Source: Thiococcus pfennigii (lineage in GTDB: Bacteria > Pseudomonadota > Gammaproteobacteria > Chromatiales > Chromatiaceae). Taken from it: a stretch of DNA of 64,000 nt. Numbering within the stretch: position 1 is the first letter of the stretch; each line of letters opens with the position of its first letter. Location of the stretch: the NCBI RefSeq assembly GCF_016583835.1, contig NZ_NRRW01000003.1:62001-126000 (forward strand). Direction: 5' to 3'. A program made the position numbers and the translations under genes. Shown here piece by piece: positions 1-15,169 of this stretch. Under the pieces are notes generated by a model. That model worked only from the letters and a program-made list of their open reading frames with translations. It was not told the origin of the DNA and did not search any database.

Positions 1-131
1 CCGTCCGCTCGGGGCGGGGCCTCGCGGGTCGAAGGGGGCGAAACCTAAAGCCCCGCCCCCCGAAATGCAAGGGGAAATGTCACGAAGGATCGTCACGATA
101 CCGCCGCGGTGCGGCACGACCCGACGCGCCA

Positions 132-548
132 TCAGGGGCTGCGGATCTCGTAGTCGTGGGTCACCTCGGCCGTGGCCCCGAGCATGATCGAGGCCGAGCA
201 GTACTTCTCGGCGCTGAGGCGGATGGCGCGCTCGACCTGCCGGGGGTTGAGATCGCGCCCCGTGAGGATGAAATGGGCGTGGATGCGGGTGAAGACCTTC
301 GGGTCGGTCTCGGCCCGCTCGGCCTCGAGTTCGACGACGCAGGCGGTCACGTCCTGGCGGGCGCGGCGCAGGATGTGCAACACGTCGAACTCGGTGCAGC
401 CGCCCATCCCGATCAGCAGCAGCTCCATCGGCCGGGGCCCGAGATTGCGCCCCCCGTGCTCCGGCGGCCCATCGAGGACCAGGGCATGACCGCTGCCCGA
501 CTCCGCCGACATCGCCGCCCCGTCGACCCACTCCACGCGTGCCTTCAT
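132..548 (-). CDS. OsmC family peroxiredoxin-like protein (YhfA type)
   Basis: A 138-residue OsmC/Ohr-fold protein. Family members reduce organic hydroperoxides with two cysteines, although the YhfA branch has no settled physiological substrate. The two expected cysteines are visible: Cys51 in GMGGCTEF and Cys117 in EKYCSAS. The ATG at 548 was chosen because it gives the usual family start (MKARVEW); the upstream in-frame extension to 623 is basic and unlike the family. The gene is divergent from crp, the same arrangement as yhfA/crp in E. coli, which supports both the YhfA assignment and the orthology of crp. Identity as an OsmC-fold protein is firm; activity is inferred. Confidence 0.9.
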   Translation of the reverse strand: MKARVEWVDGAAMSAESGSGHALVLDGPPEHGGRNLGPRPMELLLIGMGGCTEFDVLHILRRARQDVTACVVELEAERAETDPKVFTRIHAHFILTGRDLNPRQVERAIRLSAEKYCSASIMLGATAEVTHDYEIRSP

Positions 549-900
549 CGTCACGACTCGTCCTCGCACAATTGGCCCCACCCGACATGACACCGCTGAT
601 ACGCCGCACCGAGAACGGACCACCTTCGCAGGTCCTCACGCCTTCGGCCCGTCCTGGCCACGCGCCTCGGCGCCGCGGTGCGCGCGCCGGGCAGATCTAT
701 CGCTACGGCAACCCACCGACACCAGGGGACGACCGTTGCGGCCACCCCATCGCAGCACCCGAGGCCAAGCCCGACAGGCGCCGCGGACCACCTCGCGTCC
801 CGCACGGCCGGTGGGCCTGATGACGTCGGGTTATTATAGTGCCGAGGGCATGGGCCCCGCAGATCCGAACAACTGCCACGACGCCCAGAGACGACACGCT
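549..900. promoter_or_regulatory. osmC/crp divergent intergenic region
   Basis: A 352-base region separates the two divergent starts. A TATTAT hexamer at 832-837, in a locally AT-rich stretch just before crp, could be the crp -10 element; no good -35 is visible. Short reading frames here are arginine- and proline-rich and look non-coding. No hairpin or clear CRP site (TGTGA-N6-TCACA) was found. Confidence 0.35.
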
Positions 901-1554
901 ATGACCCTAATCAAGCCCCCGCAACCGGAACCAGCCTGGCTGAAGCCCTTCCTCGGCTTCTGTCACAAAAAGACCTACGACAAGCACATCGACTTCATCC
1001 GTCAGGGGGAACCGGCGCAAAGCCTGTATTACCTGATCGATGGCTCCGTCAAGGTACTGATCGACGACGAGGATCGTCGCGAGTTGGTCATCGCCTACAT
1101 CAACAAGGGGGAGTTCATCGGCGAGATGGGGCTCTTCGTGCCTCAGACGACCCGCAGCGTCGTCATCCGCACGCGCACCCGCTGTCAGGTCGGCGAGATC
1201 ACCTATCAGCGCCTCCTGTTGCTCTTCGAGACGGAGCTCAAGGAGCACGCGAAGGAGATCCTCTTCGCCGTCGGCCGACAGCTCTCCAGCCGTCTCCACC
1301 AGACCAGCCGCAAGGTCGGCCACCTGGCCTTCCTCGATGTCACGGGCCGTATCGCCGGCGCCCTGCTCGATCTTACGAAGCAGCCCGACGCCATGACCCA
1401 CCCCGACGGCATGCAGATCCGCGTCACCCGCCAGGAACTCGGTCGCATCGTCGGCTGCTCCCGGGAGATGGCCGGGCGGGTGCTGAAGGCCCTCGAAGAG
1501 CAGAGTCTGATCGACGTCAAGGGCAAGACCATCGTCGTGCGCGGGACGCGCTAG
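901..1554 (+). CDS. crp: cAMP receptor protein (CRP)
   Basis: A 217-residue global transcription regulator of the CRP/Vfr group, closely similar in length and sequence to E. coli CRP. The cyclic-nucleotide pocket residues are present: Gly74-Glu75 in FIGEMGLF, Arg85-Ser86, and Thr135-Ser136 in HQTSRKVG. These match E. coli Gly71/Glu72/Arg82/Ser83/Thr127/Ser128, so cAMP binding is expected. The invariant block AFLDVTGRIA leads into the helix-turn-helix, with recognition helix GCSREMAGRVLK. The ATG at 901 gives the family-length protein; an upstream in-frame extension to 736 is not plausible. The gene faces trpC convergently with only 34 bases between stops. Confidence 0.97.
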   Translation: MTLIKPPQPEPAWLKPFLGFCHKKTYDKHIDFIRQGEPAQSLYYLIDGSVKVLIDDEDRRELVIAYINKGEFIGEMGLFVPQTTRSVVIRTRTRCQVGEITYQRLLLLFETELKEHAKEILFAVGRQLSSRLHQTSRKVGHLAFLDVTGRIAGALLDLTKQPDAMTHPDGMQIRVTRQELGRIVGCSREMAGRVLKALEEQSLIDVKGKTIVVRGTR

Positions 1555-1588
1555 CATCGGGCACGCACCGCGCACCCCACCTCCGCCC

Positions 1589-2392
1589 TCATCCGGGATA
1601 GAAGAGCGCGCGCAGCGCCGCGCCCGGGTCCGGGGCGCGCATGAAGGCCTCGCCGACGAGGAAGGCGTGCACGCCGGCGGCCCGCATCCGCTCGACATCG
1701 GCACGGCTGTGGATACCGCTCTCGGTGACGAGCAGACGCTCGCCGGGGATGCGCGGCAACAGCCCGAGGGTCGTCTCCAGCGCCACCTCGAAGGTGCGCA
1801 GGTCGCGGTTGTTGACCCCGATCAGCCGCCCCGACACCCGCAGGGCCCGCTCCAGCTCGGCCGCGTCGTGGACCTCGACCAGGACATCGAGCCCGAGTTC
1901 GTCGGCCAGGGCGTTGAGGTCGTTCAGTTCGACATCGTCGAGGCAGGCAGCGATCAAGAGGATGCAGTCCGCACCGATCGCGCGCGCCTCGTAGATCTGG
2001 TAGGGATCGATGATGAAGTCCTTGCGGATCACCGGCAGCGCACAGGCGCCGCGCGCCTCCTCGAGGGCCGCCTCGCTGCCCTGGAAGAAGTCGCGATCGG
2101 TCAGCACCGACAGGCAGGCCGCCCCGCCCTCGGCATAGCTGGCGGCGATCTCGGCCGGGCGGAAGTCCGCGCGCAGGAGGCCCTTGCTCGGGCTCGCCCG
2201 TTTGACCTCGGCGATCACGGCCGGCTGGCCATCCGCGACGCGGGCCAAGAGGGCCTCGGCGAAGCCGCGCGGCGGCGAGGCGGCCACCACCGCCCGTGCG
2301 ACCTCGGCCAGCGGCCGGCGGCCAGCGCGTTCGGCGACCTCCTCGCGTTTGCGGGCGACGATCTTCTTCAGGATATCGGGTGCGGATGACAT
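1589..2392 (-). CDS. trpC: Indole-3-glycerol phosphate synthase
   Basis: A 267-residue TIM-barrel enzyme that closes CdRP to indole-3-glycerol phosphate, the fourth step from chorismate to tryptophan. Hallmarks seen: [10 protein letters not shown] (active-site Glu and Lys near residues 62-65), [20 protein letters not shown], and VNNRDLRTF. Length fits the stand-alone bacterial TrpC, with no fusion to TrpF. It lies downstream of trpG-trpD on the same strand, but 354 bases separate it from trpD and that gap contains an interspersed inverted repeat. It may therefore be transcribed separately or with reduced coupling. trpE is not in the window. Confidence 0.97.
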   Translation of the reverse strand: MSSAPDILKKIVARKREEVAERAGRRPLAEVARAVVAASPPRGFAEALLARVADGQPAVIAEVKRASPSKGLLRADFRPAEIAASYAEGGAACLSVLTDRDFFQGSEAALEEARGACALPVIRKDFIIDPYQIYEARAIGADCILLIAACLDDVELNDLNALADELGLDVLVEVHDAAELERALRVSGRLIGVNNRDLRTFEVALETTLGLLPRIPGERLLVTESGIHSRADVERMRAAGVHAFLVGEAFMRAPDPGAALRALFYPG

Positions 2393-2444
2393 GGCGGTCA
2401 GGGGTCAGAGGGGGTAACCGGAAATTATGAGATCTCTACTCTGG

Positions 2445-2616
2445 AAACTACGAAATGCACCGAAATATGCGAAAAATGCCGATTGGAGGATCGTTCGCGC
2501 TCGATCTTCGGGTGTCGATCGCCATCGAGCAGCAAACCGAGCGATTCGAGAACCCTGCCCCTCGGACAGGCCTTTCACAGTACCAATTTTCGCGCCTTTC
2601 GCGTGTTTCGTAGTTT
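2445..2616. repeat. Interspersed inverted repeat, copy 1 (trpC-trpD gap)
   Basis: Two imperfect inverted arms, 2445-2475 (begins AAACTACGAAATGCACCG) and 2587-2616 (ends TTCGCGTGTTTCGTAGTTT), enclose about 110 bases of unrelated sequence. A second copy with the same arms is at 54007-54093. The element occupies most of the 354-base gap between trpC and trpD; the rest of the gap shows no gene. Its AT-rich arms stand out from the surroundings. Confidence 0.75.
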
Positions 2617-2746
2617 CTCATCGTTCCAAGCTGCCGCCTGCGCATCCAGGGCACCTTCTGGGAAGGCCACGAGCAAAGGTCGAACGCTGGGAGAAATGGG
2701 CACCGGCAACGACCGCTTCTGACGTGCCTCTCGGGGTCGGGCGCGA

Positions 2747-3769
2747 TCAACCGAGGGACTGGGTCAGGGAGACCAATCGGTCGAGCCGCTCGCTTGCGGC
2801 ACCGCTGGCGATCACCTCCACGGCCCGAGCGATCCCGGCGGCCAGCGTCTCGGCCCGACCGGCGGCGTAGATCGCGGCCCCCGCGTTCAACGCGACGATG
2901 TCGTGCGCCGGCCCGGGCCGGCCGCCGAGGACGCCGAGCAAGATCTCGCGGCTCTCGTCCGGGCCGTTGACCCGCAGCGCATCGAGCGGGGCGCGCCGCA
3001 GGCCGAAGTCCTCGGGACGGATCGCGAAGCGCACGACCTGCCCGCCCTTCAACTCGGCGACGTCGGTCGTCTCGGCGATGCTGATCTCGTCGAGCCCGTC
3101 CCGCCCGTGGACGACGAGCACATGGAGGGCGCCGAGCCGTTGCAACACCAGGGCCAGCGGCTCCAGCAGGTCGTCGGCGAAGACGCCGAGGAGCTGATGG
3201 GGAACGCGGGCCGGGTTGGTCAGCGGCCCGAGGACGTTGAAGATGGTCCGCACGCCCAGCTCGCGACGCGGCCCGATCGCGTTCTTCATCGCCCCGTGAT
3301 GGGCCGGTGCGAACATGAAGCCAACGCCGATCTCGCGCACGCAGCGCGCGACCTCGGCCGGGGCGAGATCGAGCCGGATCCCCAGCGCCTCGAGGACATC
3401 GGCGCTGCCCGAGCGGCTGGAGACCGACCGGTTGCCGTGCTTGGCGACGTGGCAGCCGGCCGCCGCGGCGACGAACATGCTCGCGGTCGAGACATTGAAG
3501 AGCCCGGCCGCATCGCCGCCCGTGCCGACGATGTCGACCGTGTGCTCGAGCCCGGCGAGGTCCACACCGGTCGCGAGGCCGCGCATGACCTCGGCGGCGG
3601 CGGCGATCTCGGTCACCGTCTCGCCCTTCATCCGCAGCGCGACCAGGAAGCCGGCGATCTGGGCCGGCGTCGCCCCACCGGTCATGATCGCCTGCATCAC
3701 CCCCATCATCTCCTCGCCGGTCAGGTCATGGCGGTCGAGGCAGCGAGCGATGGCCTGCTTGATGTCCAT
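2747..3769 (-). CDS. trpD: Anthranilate phosphoribosyltransferase
   Basis: A 340-residue enzyme that transfers phosphoribose from PRPP to anthranilate, step two of tryptophan synthesis. Clear family motifs: GTGGD in the PRPP loop ([19 protein letters not shown]), [20 protein letters not shown], and [19 protein letters not shown] for anthranilate binding. The ATG at 3769 ([11 protein letters not shown]) fits the family start. The frame stays open upstream across trpG and into glmS on the same strand, but that extension is an alternative-frame artefact. It follows trpG with a 47-base gap, so the two are very probably co-transcribed. Confidence 0.97.
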   Translation of the reverse strand: MDIKQAIARCLDRHDLTGEEMMGVMQAIMTGGATPAQIAGFLVALRMKGETVTEIAAAAEVMRGLATGVDLAGLEHTVDIVGTGGDAAGLFNVSTASMFVAAAAGCHVAKHGNRSVSSRSGSADVLEALGIRLDLAPAEVARCVREIGVGFMFAPAHHGAMKNAIGPRRELGVRTIFNVLGPLTNPARVPHQLLGVFADDLLEPLALVLQRLGALHVLVVHGRDGLDEISIAETTDVAELKGGQVVRFAIRPEDFGLRRAPLDALRVNGPDESREILLGVLGGRPGPAHDIVALNAGAAIYAAGRAETLAAGIARAVEVIASGAASERLDRLVSLTQSLG

Positions 3770-3816
3770 AGCGGTACCCGTCGTGTCCGAGCGTCCCAGG
3801 CGCAGCGGGGCGCCGG

Positions 3817-4401
3817 TCAGCGCCCTGCGAGGAAATTGCGCAGCAGGTCGTGGCCATGCTGCGTGAGGATGGATTCGGGGTGGAATTGCACACCTTGAAT
3901 CGGCAGCTCTCGGTGGCGCACGCCCATGATCTCGTCGAGCGCGCCGTCGTCGTGCTGCGTCCAGGCGATCACCTCCAGGCACGCGGGCAGCGTCGAGCGC
4001 TCGATGATCAGCGAATGATAGCGCGTCGCCGAGAACGGATTCGCGAGCCCGGTGAAGACCCCGGCATCGGCGTGGAAGACCGGCGAGGTCTTGCCATGCA
4101 TCACCTCGCGCGCCCTGACGATCGCGCCGCCGAAGGCCTGGCCGATCGACTGGTGTCCGAGGCAGACGCCGAGCAGCGGGATCCGCCGGGCCGCGGCGGC
4201 CTGAATCAGGGCCACCGAGATGCCAGCCTGGCTCGGCGTGCAGGGCCCGGGCGAGATCATGATCTGCGCCGGCTCCAGGGCGAGGGCCTCCGCGAGCGAG
4301 AGCTGGTCGTTGCGGTAGACCCGCACGTCGGCGCCCAACTCCCCCAAGTACTGGACCAGGTTGTAGGTGAAGGAGTCGTAATTGTCGATCATCAACAACA
4401 T
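3817..4401 (-). CDS. trpG: Anthranilate/aminodeoxychorismate synthase glutamine amidotransferase
   Basis: A 194-residue class I glutamine amidotransferase that feeds ammonia to the chorismate-binding subunit. The catalytic triad is readable: nucleophile Cys in [10 protein letters not shown], and His/Glu in [11 protein letters not shown]. The N-terminus [18 protein letters not shown] is typical of TrpG/PabA, and the ATG at 4401 was chosen on that basis. Position directly before trpD supports TrpG, but in many proteobacteria the same subunit also serves PabB, so a dual role is likely. The partner trpE or pabB is outside the window. Confidence 0.95.
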   Translation of the reverse strand: MLLMIDNYDSFTYNLVQYLGELGADVRVYRNDQLSLAEALALEPAQIMISPGPCTPSQAGISVALIQAAAARRIPLLGVCLGHQSIGQAFGGAIVRAREVMHGKTSPVFHADAGVFTGLANPFSATRYHSLIIERSTLPACLEVIAWTQHDDGALDEIMGVRHRELPIQGVQFHPESILTQHGHDLLRNFLAGR

Positions 4402-4521
4402 CTGGGCATCTCGCGAGTCGCAACGAGGGGCGCCGGGCGGCACCGAGGCCGGCTAGAGGACCTCGGCATTGTGACTCAAACGGCGTCGCGAGCGAAACCT
4501 CGCGCACCGCTGGGCCGCCCC

Positions 4522-6354
4522 CTACTCCACCGTCACGGACTTGGCCAGGTTGCGCGGCTGATCGACGTCGGTGCCCTTGAGCACCGCGACATGATAGGCG
4601 AGCAGCTGCAGCGGGACCGTGAAGATCAGCGGGTCGATCAGGTCGTCGGTCTGCGGCAGGCGGATGAGGGTCACGCCCTCGCCCTCCTCCATCGCCACCT
4701 GCTGGTCGGCGAAGACGAAGAGCCGTCCGCCGCGGGCGCGGACCTCCTCGAGGTTCGACTTGAGCTTCTCGAGCAGGGCATTGTTCGGGGCCACCGCCAC
4801 CACCGGCATGTCCTCGTCGATCAGCGCGAGCGGCCCGTGTTTGAGCTCTCCGGCGGGGTAGGCCTCGGCGTGGATGTAGGAGATCTCCTTGAGCTTCAGC
4901 GCCCCCTCCATCGCGATCGGATACTGCTCGCCGCGACCGAGGAAGAGGGTGTGGTGGCGCTCGACGAACTGCTCGGCGAGCCGCGCGACCGCCTCGTCGA
5001 GGCCGAGCACCTGCTCCAGCTTGGCCGGTAACGCGCGCAGCAGCCCGACGACGCGGGCCTCGCCGGCCTCGTCGAGGGAGTGATAGCGGCCCAAGACCAC
5101 TGTCAGCAGGAGCAGCGCCGCGAGCTGGGTCGTGAAGGCCTTGGTCGAGGCGACGCCGATCTCCGGCCCGGCCCGGGTCAGGAGCACGAGATCGGACTCG
5201 CGCACGAGCGAACTCTCGGGCACGTTGCAGATGGCCAGCGTCGTCGCATAGCCCGCCTGCTTGGCCAGGCGCAACGCGGCGAGCGTGTCGGCCGTCTCGC
5301 CGGACTGGGAGATGGTGACGAACAGTGCCCCCTCGGGGACGACGTGACGGCGATAGCGGTACTCGCTCGCGACCTCGACCTGGCAGGGCAGCCCGGCCAG
5401 GGCCTCCATCCAGTAGCGGGCGACGAGACCGGCATGGTAGCTGGTCCCGCAGGCGACGATGGTCACGGCGCGGACCCCGGCGAAGATCGCCTCGGCCTGG
5501 TTGCCGAAGGCCTCGGGCAGGGCACGGTTCCCGCTCAGGCGGCCCTCCAGCGTATCGGCGATCGCGTGCGGCTGCTCGTAGATCTCCTTGAGCATGTAGT
5601 GGCGGTACGCGCCCCGCTCGGCCGCATCGGCCGAGACCGTCGACTCCCGGATCGGGCGCGTTACCGAATTGCCAGCCGCGTCCCAGATACGGACCTCCTC
5701 GCGGGTCAGCTCGGCGAGATCGCCCTCTTCCAGGAAGATGAAGCGGTGGGTGACCGGCAACAGCGCGAAGACGTCCGAGGCGATGAAGTGCTCGCCGAAG
5801 CCGACGCCGATGACCAGCGGGCTGCCCTGGCGGGCCGCGACCAGGCGATCCGGGTCGCGGGCGTCGATGACGCCGAGGGCATAGGCCCCGACGAGCCGAC
5901 GGGTCGCGCGGCGCACCGCCTCGGTGAGACCGTGCCCGGCGGCAAGTTCGTCGTGGATCGCGTGGACGACGACCTCGGTGTCGGTCTCGCTCGTGAAGCG
6001 GTGACCGGCCGCGGTCTGTTCGCGACGCAGGACCTCGTAGTTCTCGATGATGCCGTTGTGCACCAGGGCGCAGCGCGCGCGGCAGACATGGGGGTGGGCA
6101 TTGCGGGTCGCGGGCTCGCCATGGGTCGCCCAGCGCGTATGGGCGATGCCGAGGGTCCCGGACAGCGGGTGGGCCTCGACCTCCTCGCGCAGGCGGGCGA
6201 CCTTGCCGAGGGCGCGCACCCGCTCGATGCCCCCTTGCGCATCGAGCACGGCGATGCCGGCCGAGTCGTACCCGCGGTACTCCAAGCGGCGCAACCCCTC
6301 CAGCAGGATAGCCGCGACCGGGCGTTGCGCGATGGCGCCGACGATTCCGCACAT
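4522..6354 (-). CDS. glmS: Glutamine-fructose-6-phosphate aminotransferase (isomerizing)
   Basis: A 610-residue enzyme making glucosamine-6-phosphate, the entry to UDP-GlcNAc for peptidoglycan and LPS. The N-terminal nucleophile Cys directly follows Met ([10 protein letters not shown]), followed by [13 protein letters not shown] and HTRWATHG of the glutaminase half. Two SIS domains form the C-terminal half ([26 protein letters not shown]), and the protein ends with LAKSVTVE. A strong Shine-Dalgarno (AAGGAGGG, about 6361-6368) precedes the ATG. The gene follows glmU by 16 bases, giving a glmU-glmS unit as in enterics. No glmS ribozyme is expected or seen. Confidence 0.98.
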   Translation of the reverse strand: MCGIVGAIAQRPVAAILLEGLRRLEYRGYDSAGIAVLDAQGGIERVRALGKVARLREEVEAHPLSGTLGIAHTRWATHGEPATRNAHPHVCRARCALVHNGIIENYEVLRREQTAAGHRFTSETDTEVVVHAIHDELAAGHGLTEAVRRATRRLVGAYALGVIDARDPDRLVAARQGSPLVIGVGFGEHFIASDVFALLPVTHRFIFLEEGDLAELTREEVRIWDAAGNSVTRPIRESTVSADAAERGAYRHYMLKEIYEQPHAIADTLEGRLSGNRALPEAFGNQAEAIFAGVRAVTIVACGTSYHAGLVARYWMEALAGLPCQVEVASEYRYRRHVVPEGALFVTISQSGETADTLAALRLAKQAGYATTLAICNVPESSLVRESDLVLLTRAGPEIGVASTKAFTTQLAALLLLTVVLGRYHSLDEAGEARVVGLLRALPAKLEQVLGLDEAVARLAEQFVERHHTLFLGRGEQYPIAMEGALKLKEISYIHAEAYPAGELKHGPLALIDEDMPVVAVAPNNALLEKLKSNLEEVRARGGRLFVFADQQVAMEEGEGVTLIRLPQTDDLIDPLIFTVPLQLLAYHVAVLKGTDVDQPRNLAKSVTVE

Positions 6355-6370
6355 GGAACGACCCTCCTTC

Positions 6371-7741
6371 TCAGTCCTTCGGCTGCTTGCGCGGCCGTAC
6401 CCAATACTCCATCGTCTTCTGGCGGGCCCGCGCCAGCGTCAACTGCTCGGGCGGGGCGTTCATCGTGATGACGGAGCCGGCGCCGATCGTGGCCCCGGCG
6501 CCGACCTCGACCGGCGCGACCAGCGCCGTGTTCGAGCCGATGAAGGCCTCGTCGCCGATCCGCGTGCGGTGCTTGTTCGCGCCGTCGTAGTTGCAGGTGA
6601 TGGTGCCGGCACCGACATTGACGTCACGGCCGATGTCGGCGTCGCCGATGTAGGTCAGGTGATTGACCTTGCTGCCGACGCCAAGCGTCGCCTGCTTGAT
6701 CTCGACGAAGTTGCCGACGTGCGTCGCCTCGGCGAGGTCCGCGCCCGGGCGCAGCCGCGCGAACGGCCCGACCCGCGCCCCGGCGCCGACTTGCGCGCCC
6801 TCGATGACGCAATTGGCCAGGACCTCGGCGCCGGCGCCGATCGCGCAATCGCGCAACAGGCAGTTCGGGCCGATCGTGACCCCGTCGGCCAGTTCGACCT
6901 CACCCTCGATGACGGCATTGACGTCGATCACTACGTCCTGTCCGGCCCGCAACCGACCACGGATGTCCAAGCGGGCCGGATCCGCCAACGTGACGCCGGC
7001 GCGCATCAGGGCCTCGGCGAGGCGGCGCTGGTAGAGGCGTTCGAGCGCGGCGAGTTGGACACGGTCATTGACCCCGACGACCTCCTCCGGGTCCGCCGGG
7101 CTCGCCGTCGCCACGGTCACACCGTCGGCGACGGCGAGGCCGATCGCGTCGGTCAGATAATACTCGCCTTGCGCGTTGCCCCGGTCGATCCGACTCAACC
7201 AATCGGCGAGCCGCGTCCGCTCGGCAATCAGGATCCCGGTGTTGATCTCATCGATGCCCCGCTCGGCCACGTCGGCGTCCTTGTGCTCCACGATCCGCTG
7301 CACGCGCCCGCCAGCGTCGCGCACGATGCGGCCGTAGCCGTCCGGGTCGGGAAGACGCGTCGTCAGCAGTCCGAGTTCGGTGTCGGCCGCGACCGCGATC
7401 AGCCGCTCCAGGGTCCGCGGCTCGATCAGCGGCACGTCGCCGTAGAGCACCAGGATCCGGTCGCAGTCGGCGAGCGCCGGCAGCGCCTGCTGGACTGCGT
7501 GACCCGTGCCCAGTCGCTCGGCCTGCTCCACCCAGGCGCAGTCGTAGCCCGCGAGCGCCGCACGGACCTGCTCCCCACCATGGCCATAGACGACGCAGGT
7601 CCGGGCGGCACCGATCGCCTGCGCGGCCTCCAGGCAGTGGGCGAGCAGCGGCCGCCCGGCCAGCGGATGGAGGACCTTCGGCCGGGTCGAGCGCATCCGC
7701 GTCCCCTGCCCCGCCGCCAGCACCGCCACGCCAAGTCTCAT
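6371..7741 (-). CDS. glmU: Bifunctional GlmU: GlcN-1-P acetyltransferase / GlcNAc-1-P uridyltransferase
   Basis: A 456-residue bifunctional enzyme that acetylates glucosamine-1-phosphate and transfers UMP to give UDP-GlcNAc. The N-terminal nucleotidyltransferase shows [26 protein letters not shown] and VGVNDR also fit. From about residue 250 the protein becomes a left-handed beta-helix of hexapeptide repeats (e.g. [21 protein letters not shown]), ending in the acetyltransferase segment with [10 protein letters not shown]. Length matches E. coli GlmU (456). It lies 320 bases downstream of atpC, beyond the atp terminator, so it probably has its own promoter in that gap. Confidence 0.98.
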   Translation of the reverse strand: MRLGVAVLAAGQGTRMRSTRPKVLHPLAGRPLLAHCLEAAQAIGAARTCVVYGHGGEQVRAALAGYDCAWVEQAERLGTGHAVQQALPALADCDRILVLYGDVPLIEPRTLERLIAVAADTELGLLTTRLPDPDGYGRIVRDAGGRVQRIVEHKDADVAERGIDEINTGILIAERTRLADWLSRIDRGNAQGEYYLTDAIGLAVADGVTVATASPADPEEVVGVNDRVQLAALERLYQRRLAEALMRAGVTLADPARLDIRGRLRAGQDVVIDVNAVIEGEVELADGVTIGPNCLLRDCAIGAGAEVLANCVIEGAQVGAGARVGPFARLRPGADLAEATHVGNFVEIKQATLGVGSKVNHLTYIGDADIGRDVNVGAGTITCNYDGANKHRTRIGDEAFIGSNTALVAPVEVGAGATIGAGSVITMNAPPEQLTLARARQKTMEYWVRPRKQPKD

Positions 7742-8061
7742 CGTATCGCCCCTCTCGCAAGCACCGATGCCGGGTTAGGCTTCGCTCACCCGACGCCTCT
7801 ACGCCTCGACCGACCGTGTCGGGTTACGCGGCGCTGACCCGACGCCTCGACCACCGATCGAGGCACCGTCGGTCGCGAAGGGTCCGCACAGCGGACCGCA
7901 TCCCAATCCTCGTCGAAAGCGCACTGCTCGAGCCACCTCGATTCGCCGATCGCCCGGAACCCCGGTCACATGCCATGCCGTGCAACGCCGGTCGACGTCG
8001 AGCAGAAACGCGAGGCCCCGCACGGGGCGGGGCCTCTGGTCGTAGCGCATGGGCCGGCCGA
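7742..8061. repeat. glmU-atpC gap with GTCGGGT palindrome
   Basis: A non-coding gap of 320 bases. It contains a short palindrome, GTCGGGT at 7818-7824 and ACCCGAC at 7837-7843, of the same type as the GTCGGGTTA/TAACCCGAC hairpins near 58.5 and 59.9 kb, and the atp terminator at its right end. Nearby GGGTTAGGC...CACCCGAC words look like decayed copies of the same repeat. A glmU promoter should lie here, but no convincing -35/-10 pair was picked out. Confidence 0.5.
8012..8036 (-). terminator. Hairpin terminator of the atp operon
   Basis: A perfect 9-bp GC-rich stem (GAGGCCCCG 8012-8020, CGGGGCCTC 8028-8036) with a 7-base loop lies 25 bases past the atpC stop. In the direction of transcription it is followed by GCGTTTCT, a short T tract. 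This fits an intrinsic terminator for the atp operon, though the T run is weak. Confidence 0.75.
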
Positions 8062-8487
8062 TCACTTGCCCTTCATCTTGCGCAACTTCTCGATCGCCCG
8101 CAACTGCGCGACGGCCTCGGCGAGCTCGGCCTGGGCCTTCGCGTACTCCAGCTCGGCGGACCGCCCGGCCAGCGCGTCCTCGGCGCGACGCTTGGCTTCC
8201 AGCGCCGCGGCCTCATCGAGGTCGCGGGCCCGCAAGGCCGTGTCGGCGAGCACGGTCACGACGTCGGGCTGGACCTCCAGCATACCGCCGGAGACGTAGA
8301 AGTGCTCCATCTCGCCGCCGTCGTGCTCGACGCGGACATCGCCCGCCTTGAGCCGGGTGATCAGCGGCGTGTGCCGAGGCGCGATGCCGAGCTCGCCCAT
8401 CTCGCCGGGGGCGTAGACCATGGTCGCGAGCCCGGAATGGATCGCCCCCTCGGCACTCACGATGTCTACATGAATCGTCATCGCCAT
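8062..8487 (-). CDS. atpC: ATP synthase F1 epsilon subunit
   Basis: A 141-residue epsilon subunit of the central stalk, which couples rotation and inhibits ATP hydrolysis. The beta-sandwich half carries [17 protein letters not shown] and the C-terminal helical hairpin is Ala/Glu/Arg-rich (residues about 88-138), as in the family. It is the last gene of atpIBEFHAGDC, 18 bases after atpD. Start [10 protein letters not shown] is used; the second Met, two codons on, is an equally good start. Confidence 0.97.
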   Translation of the reverse strand: MAMTIHVDIVSAEGAIHSGLATMVYAPGEMGELGIAPRHTPLITRLKAGDVRVEHDGGEMEHFYVSGGMLEVQPDVVTVLADTALRARDLDEAAALEAKRRAEDALAGRSAELEYAKAQAELAEAVAQLRAIEKLRKMKGK

Positions 8488-8505
8488 AGCCTGCTCCTGA
8501 TGCGG

Positions 8506-9891
<1,386 letters not shown>

Positions 9892-9960
9892 TCATATTGC
9901 CTTGCGGCAGTTGGATGCCTCAAAAACTCGAATCGGACCAAGGCCTGGCCGCCCCCCGAT

Positions 9961-10824
9961 CTAGACCGCCGCGGCGCCGCCGACGATCTCGGAGATCTCT
10001 TGGGTGATGGCCGCCTGGCGTGCCTTGTTGTAGACGAGCTGGAGCTCGTCGATCAGGTTGCCGGCGTTGTCGGAGGCGGACTTCATCGCCACCATCCGTG
10101 CCGCCTGTTCGCAGGCCCCGTTCTCGACCACGGCCTGATAGACCAGCGATTCGATGTAGCGGGTCAACAAGGCATCGAGCACCACCCGGGCATCGGGCTC
10201 GTAGATATAATCCCAGTGATGCGTGCGCCCCTGTTCCGACTCGGCATTGATCGGCACCAGCTGCTCGATGCTCGGGCGCTGCGTCATCGTGTTGACGAAT
10301 GTGTTGCAGGCAATGTGGATCGCGTCGATCTCGCCGGCCACATAGGCATCGAGCATCACCTTGACGGTCCCGATCAGATCCTCGATGTGCGGCTTGTCGC
10401 CGAGATGCGTCACCTGCCCCATGACGTTGCCGCCGAAGCGGCGGAAGAAGCCGAGCGCCTTGTTGCCGATGGTGCAGAAGACGACCTCGACCCCGGCCTC
10501 GCGCTGCGCCTTCACCTCGGCGAGTAGTCGCCGAAACAGGTTCGAGTTCAGGCCGCCGCAGAGGCCCCGATCCGAGGACACGACGATGTAGCCGACGCGC
10601 TTGCGCTGACGGCCGATATCCATGTAGGCGTGGCGGTACTCGGGGGAGGCATGGTACAGATGATGGATGACCTGGAGCATCTTCTCGGCGTAGGGGCGAG
10701 AGGAGGCCATGCGGTCCTGAGCCTTGCGCATCTTGGACGCGGCCACCATCTGCATCGCCTTGGTGATCTTCTGCGTGCTCTTGATGCTGCTGATCTTGGT
10801 TCGAATCTCTTTGGCGCCTGCCAT
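9961..10824 (-). CDS. atpG: ATP synthase F1 gamma subunit
   Basis: A 287-residue rotor subunit linking the c-ring to the catalytic hexamer. The N-terminal helix [32 protein letters not shown] and the C-terminal helix with [15 protein letters not shown] and [15 protein letters not shown] are diagnostic and form the coiled coil that turns inside the alpha-beta hexamer. The length equals that of E. coli AtpG. It is separated from atpA by 156 GC-rich bases, a longer gap than elsewhere in the operon, containing several CCGCCGCCGG-type words but no gene. Confidence 0.98.
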   Translation of the reverse strand: MAGAKEIRTKISSIKSTQKITKAMQMVAASKMRKAQDRMASSRPYAEKMLQVIHHLYHASPEYRHAYMDIGRQRKRVGYIVVSSDRGLCGGLNSNLFRRLLAEVKAQREAGVEVVFCTIGNKALGFFRRFGGNVMGQVTHLGDKPHIEDLIGTVKVMLDAYVAGEIDAIHIACNTFVNTMTQRPSIEQLVPINAESEQGRTHHWDYIYEPDARVVLDALLTRYIESLVYQAVVENGACEQAARMVAMKSASDNAGNLIDELQLVYNKARQAAITQEISEIVGGAAAV

Positions 10825-10980
10825 AGTCTCTATGCTCCGAGCTGGCGGCGACGGGGCCCGCCGGGCCTGTCTGCCCGGGCGGGGGCCGCCACCGGCCGCG
10901 TAGGTGTCGTCGCGCCACGCGGCAGCGCCGCCGGCGGCGTCAGGGCCGCCGCCGGTCCGGCCGCCGCCGGCGAACCGCGC

Positions 10981-12522
<1,542 letters not shown>

Positions 12523-12535
12523 GGCGGTTTCCCGT

Positions 12536-13075
12536 TCAGAATTGCAATTGGGTAGCCAGGCGCTGCAGCTTGCCGCGCACGCTGTCGTCGATGACCAGAT
12601 CGCCGGCGTGGATCTCCACGCCCCCGAGCAGACCCGGATCCTCCTCGACGGTCAGCTCGATCTCGGCGCCCAAATGGGTCCGCAGCACCTCGATCAGCCG
12701 CGTCTCCTCGGCCGCTTCGAGCGGATAGGCGCTACGCACCGTTACCTGACGCAGGCCCCGCTGCTTCACCCGGAGATCATCGAACAACCGTGCGATCTCG
12801 CTGATCGCCTCGAGCCGGGCATTCTCGGCCAGCAGCCCGACCAGATTCCGCGCCTGCGGGGGGAGGTCCGGGCCGCAGATGTCGAGGATCAGGTCGCGCA
12901 GCCGCTCGCGCGGGGCAGTCGGGTTGGCGATCTGGCGGGCCATATCCGGGTCGTCGGCGATCGTCGCGAGCAGGCTCAGGGCCGCGGACCAGGATTCGAC
13001 CGAATCGGTCTCGCGAGCCAGCTTATAGACCGCCTCGGCATAAGGCCGCGCGATGGTGGTGATGTCTCCGGCCAT
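12536..13075 (-). CDS. atpH: ATP synthase F1 delta subunit
   Basis: A 179-residue peripheral-stalk subunit joining b to the top of the alpha-beta hexamer. The N-terminal domain begins [20 protein letters not shown], a typical start, and the C-terminal part carries [18 protein letters not shown] and [20 protein letters not shown]. It is spaced 9 bases from atpF. Confidence 0.97.
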   Translation of the reverse strand: MAGDITTIARPYAEAVYKLARETDSVESWSAALSLLATIADDPDMARQIANPTAPRERLRDLILDICGPDLPPQARNLVGLLAENARLEAISEIARLFDDLRVKQRGLRQVTVRSAYPLEAAEETRLIEVLRTHLGAEIELTVEEDPGLLGGVEIHAGDLVIDDSVRGKLQRLATQLQF

Positions 13076-13084
13076 GGCGTCGCC

Positions 13085-13555
13085 TTACAGTTTCTGTGAG
13101 AAGGAATCGATGAGGGCCTTGTGGGCCGCCGGATCGATCTCTTTCTGCAAGATCCTCTCGGCGGCGGCGACGGCCAGTTGGCCGACCCGCTCGCGCAGAT
13201 CCTCGCGGGCGCGATTGACCTCCTGATCGATCTCCGCCTTGGCGGCAGCAACCAGACGGTCGCCCTCGACCCGCGCCTCCTGCTTGGCCTGATCGACGAT
13301 CTCGGCGGCGCGGCGCTGGGCCTGATTGACGATCTCGGCACCCTGGGCCTTGGCCTCCTTCATCAGGGTCAGGGCCCGCTGCTCGCCCAATTCGCGCTCG
13401 CGCTGGCCACGCTCGGCGGCGGCCAGGCCCTCGGCGATCTTGTCCTTGCGCTGCTGCAGGGCCGTGACGATCGGCGGCCATACATAGGTCATACAGAACC
13501 AGACGAATAGCCCGAAGGCGATCATCTGGGCGATGAGAGTCAAATTGATATTCAT
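13085..13555 (-). CDS. atpF: ATP synthase Fo b subunit
   Basis: A 156-residue peripheral-stalk subunit, the same length as E. coli AtpF. A single N-terminal membrane helix (about residues 5-27, [19 protein letters not shown]-like region) is followed by a long charged helix rich in Ala, Glu, Arg and Gln that dimerises as a coiled coil. Only one b-type gene is present, whereas many phototrophs such as cyanobacteria and Rhodobacter carry b and b'. This points to the enterobacterial-type homodimeric stalk. Confidence 0.96.
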   Translation of the reverse strand: MNINLTLIAQMIAFGLFVWFCMTYVWPPIVTALQQRKDKIAEGLAAAERGQRERELGEQRALTLMKEAKAQGAEIVNQAQRRAAEIVDQAKQEARVEGDRLVAAAKAEIDQEVNRAREDLRERVGQLAVAAAERILQKEIDPAAHKALIDSFSQKL

Positions 13556-13610
13556 CCGTTTTCCTCGTTGGGGACGAGAACCGTCGATCCGGCCGAGGGC
13601 CGGACCGTCG

Positions 13611-15144
<1,534 letters not shown>

Positions 15145-15169
15145 AAGCCCCTCTCCTTGCCGAGCGCGG

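Noticed and set aside
1-131. A CGGGGC-rich palindrome-like start of the window as a terminator
   Set aside because: GGGGCGGGGCCTCG and AAAGCCCCGCCCCCCG can pair loosely, but the neighbouring gene beyond the edge is not visible, so no role can be assigned.
2747-6352. An open frame of 1201 codons on the minus strand spanning trpD, trpG and glmS
   Set aside because: Only its last 340 codons are a real gene (trpD). The rest overlaps trpG and glmS in another frame and is Arg/Pro-rich, a by-product of high GC.
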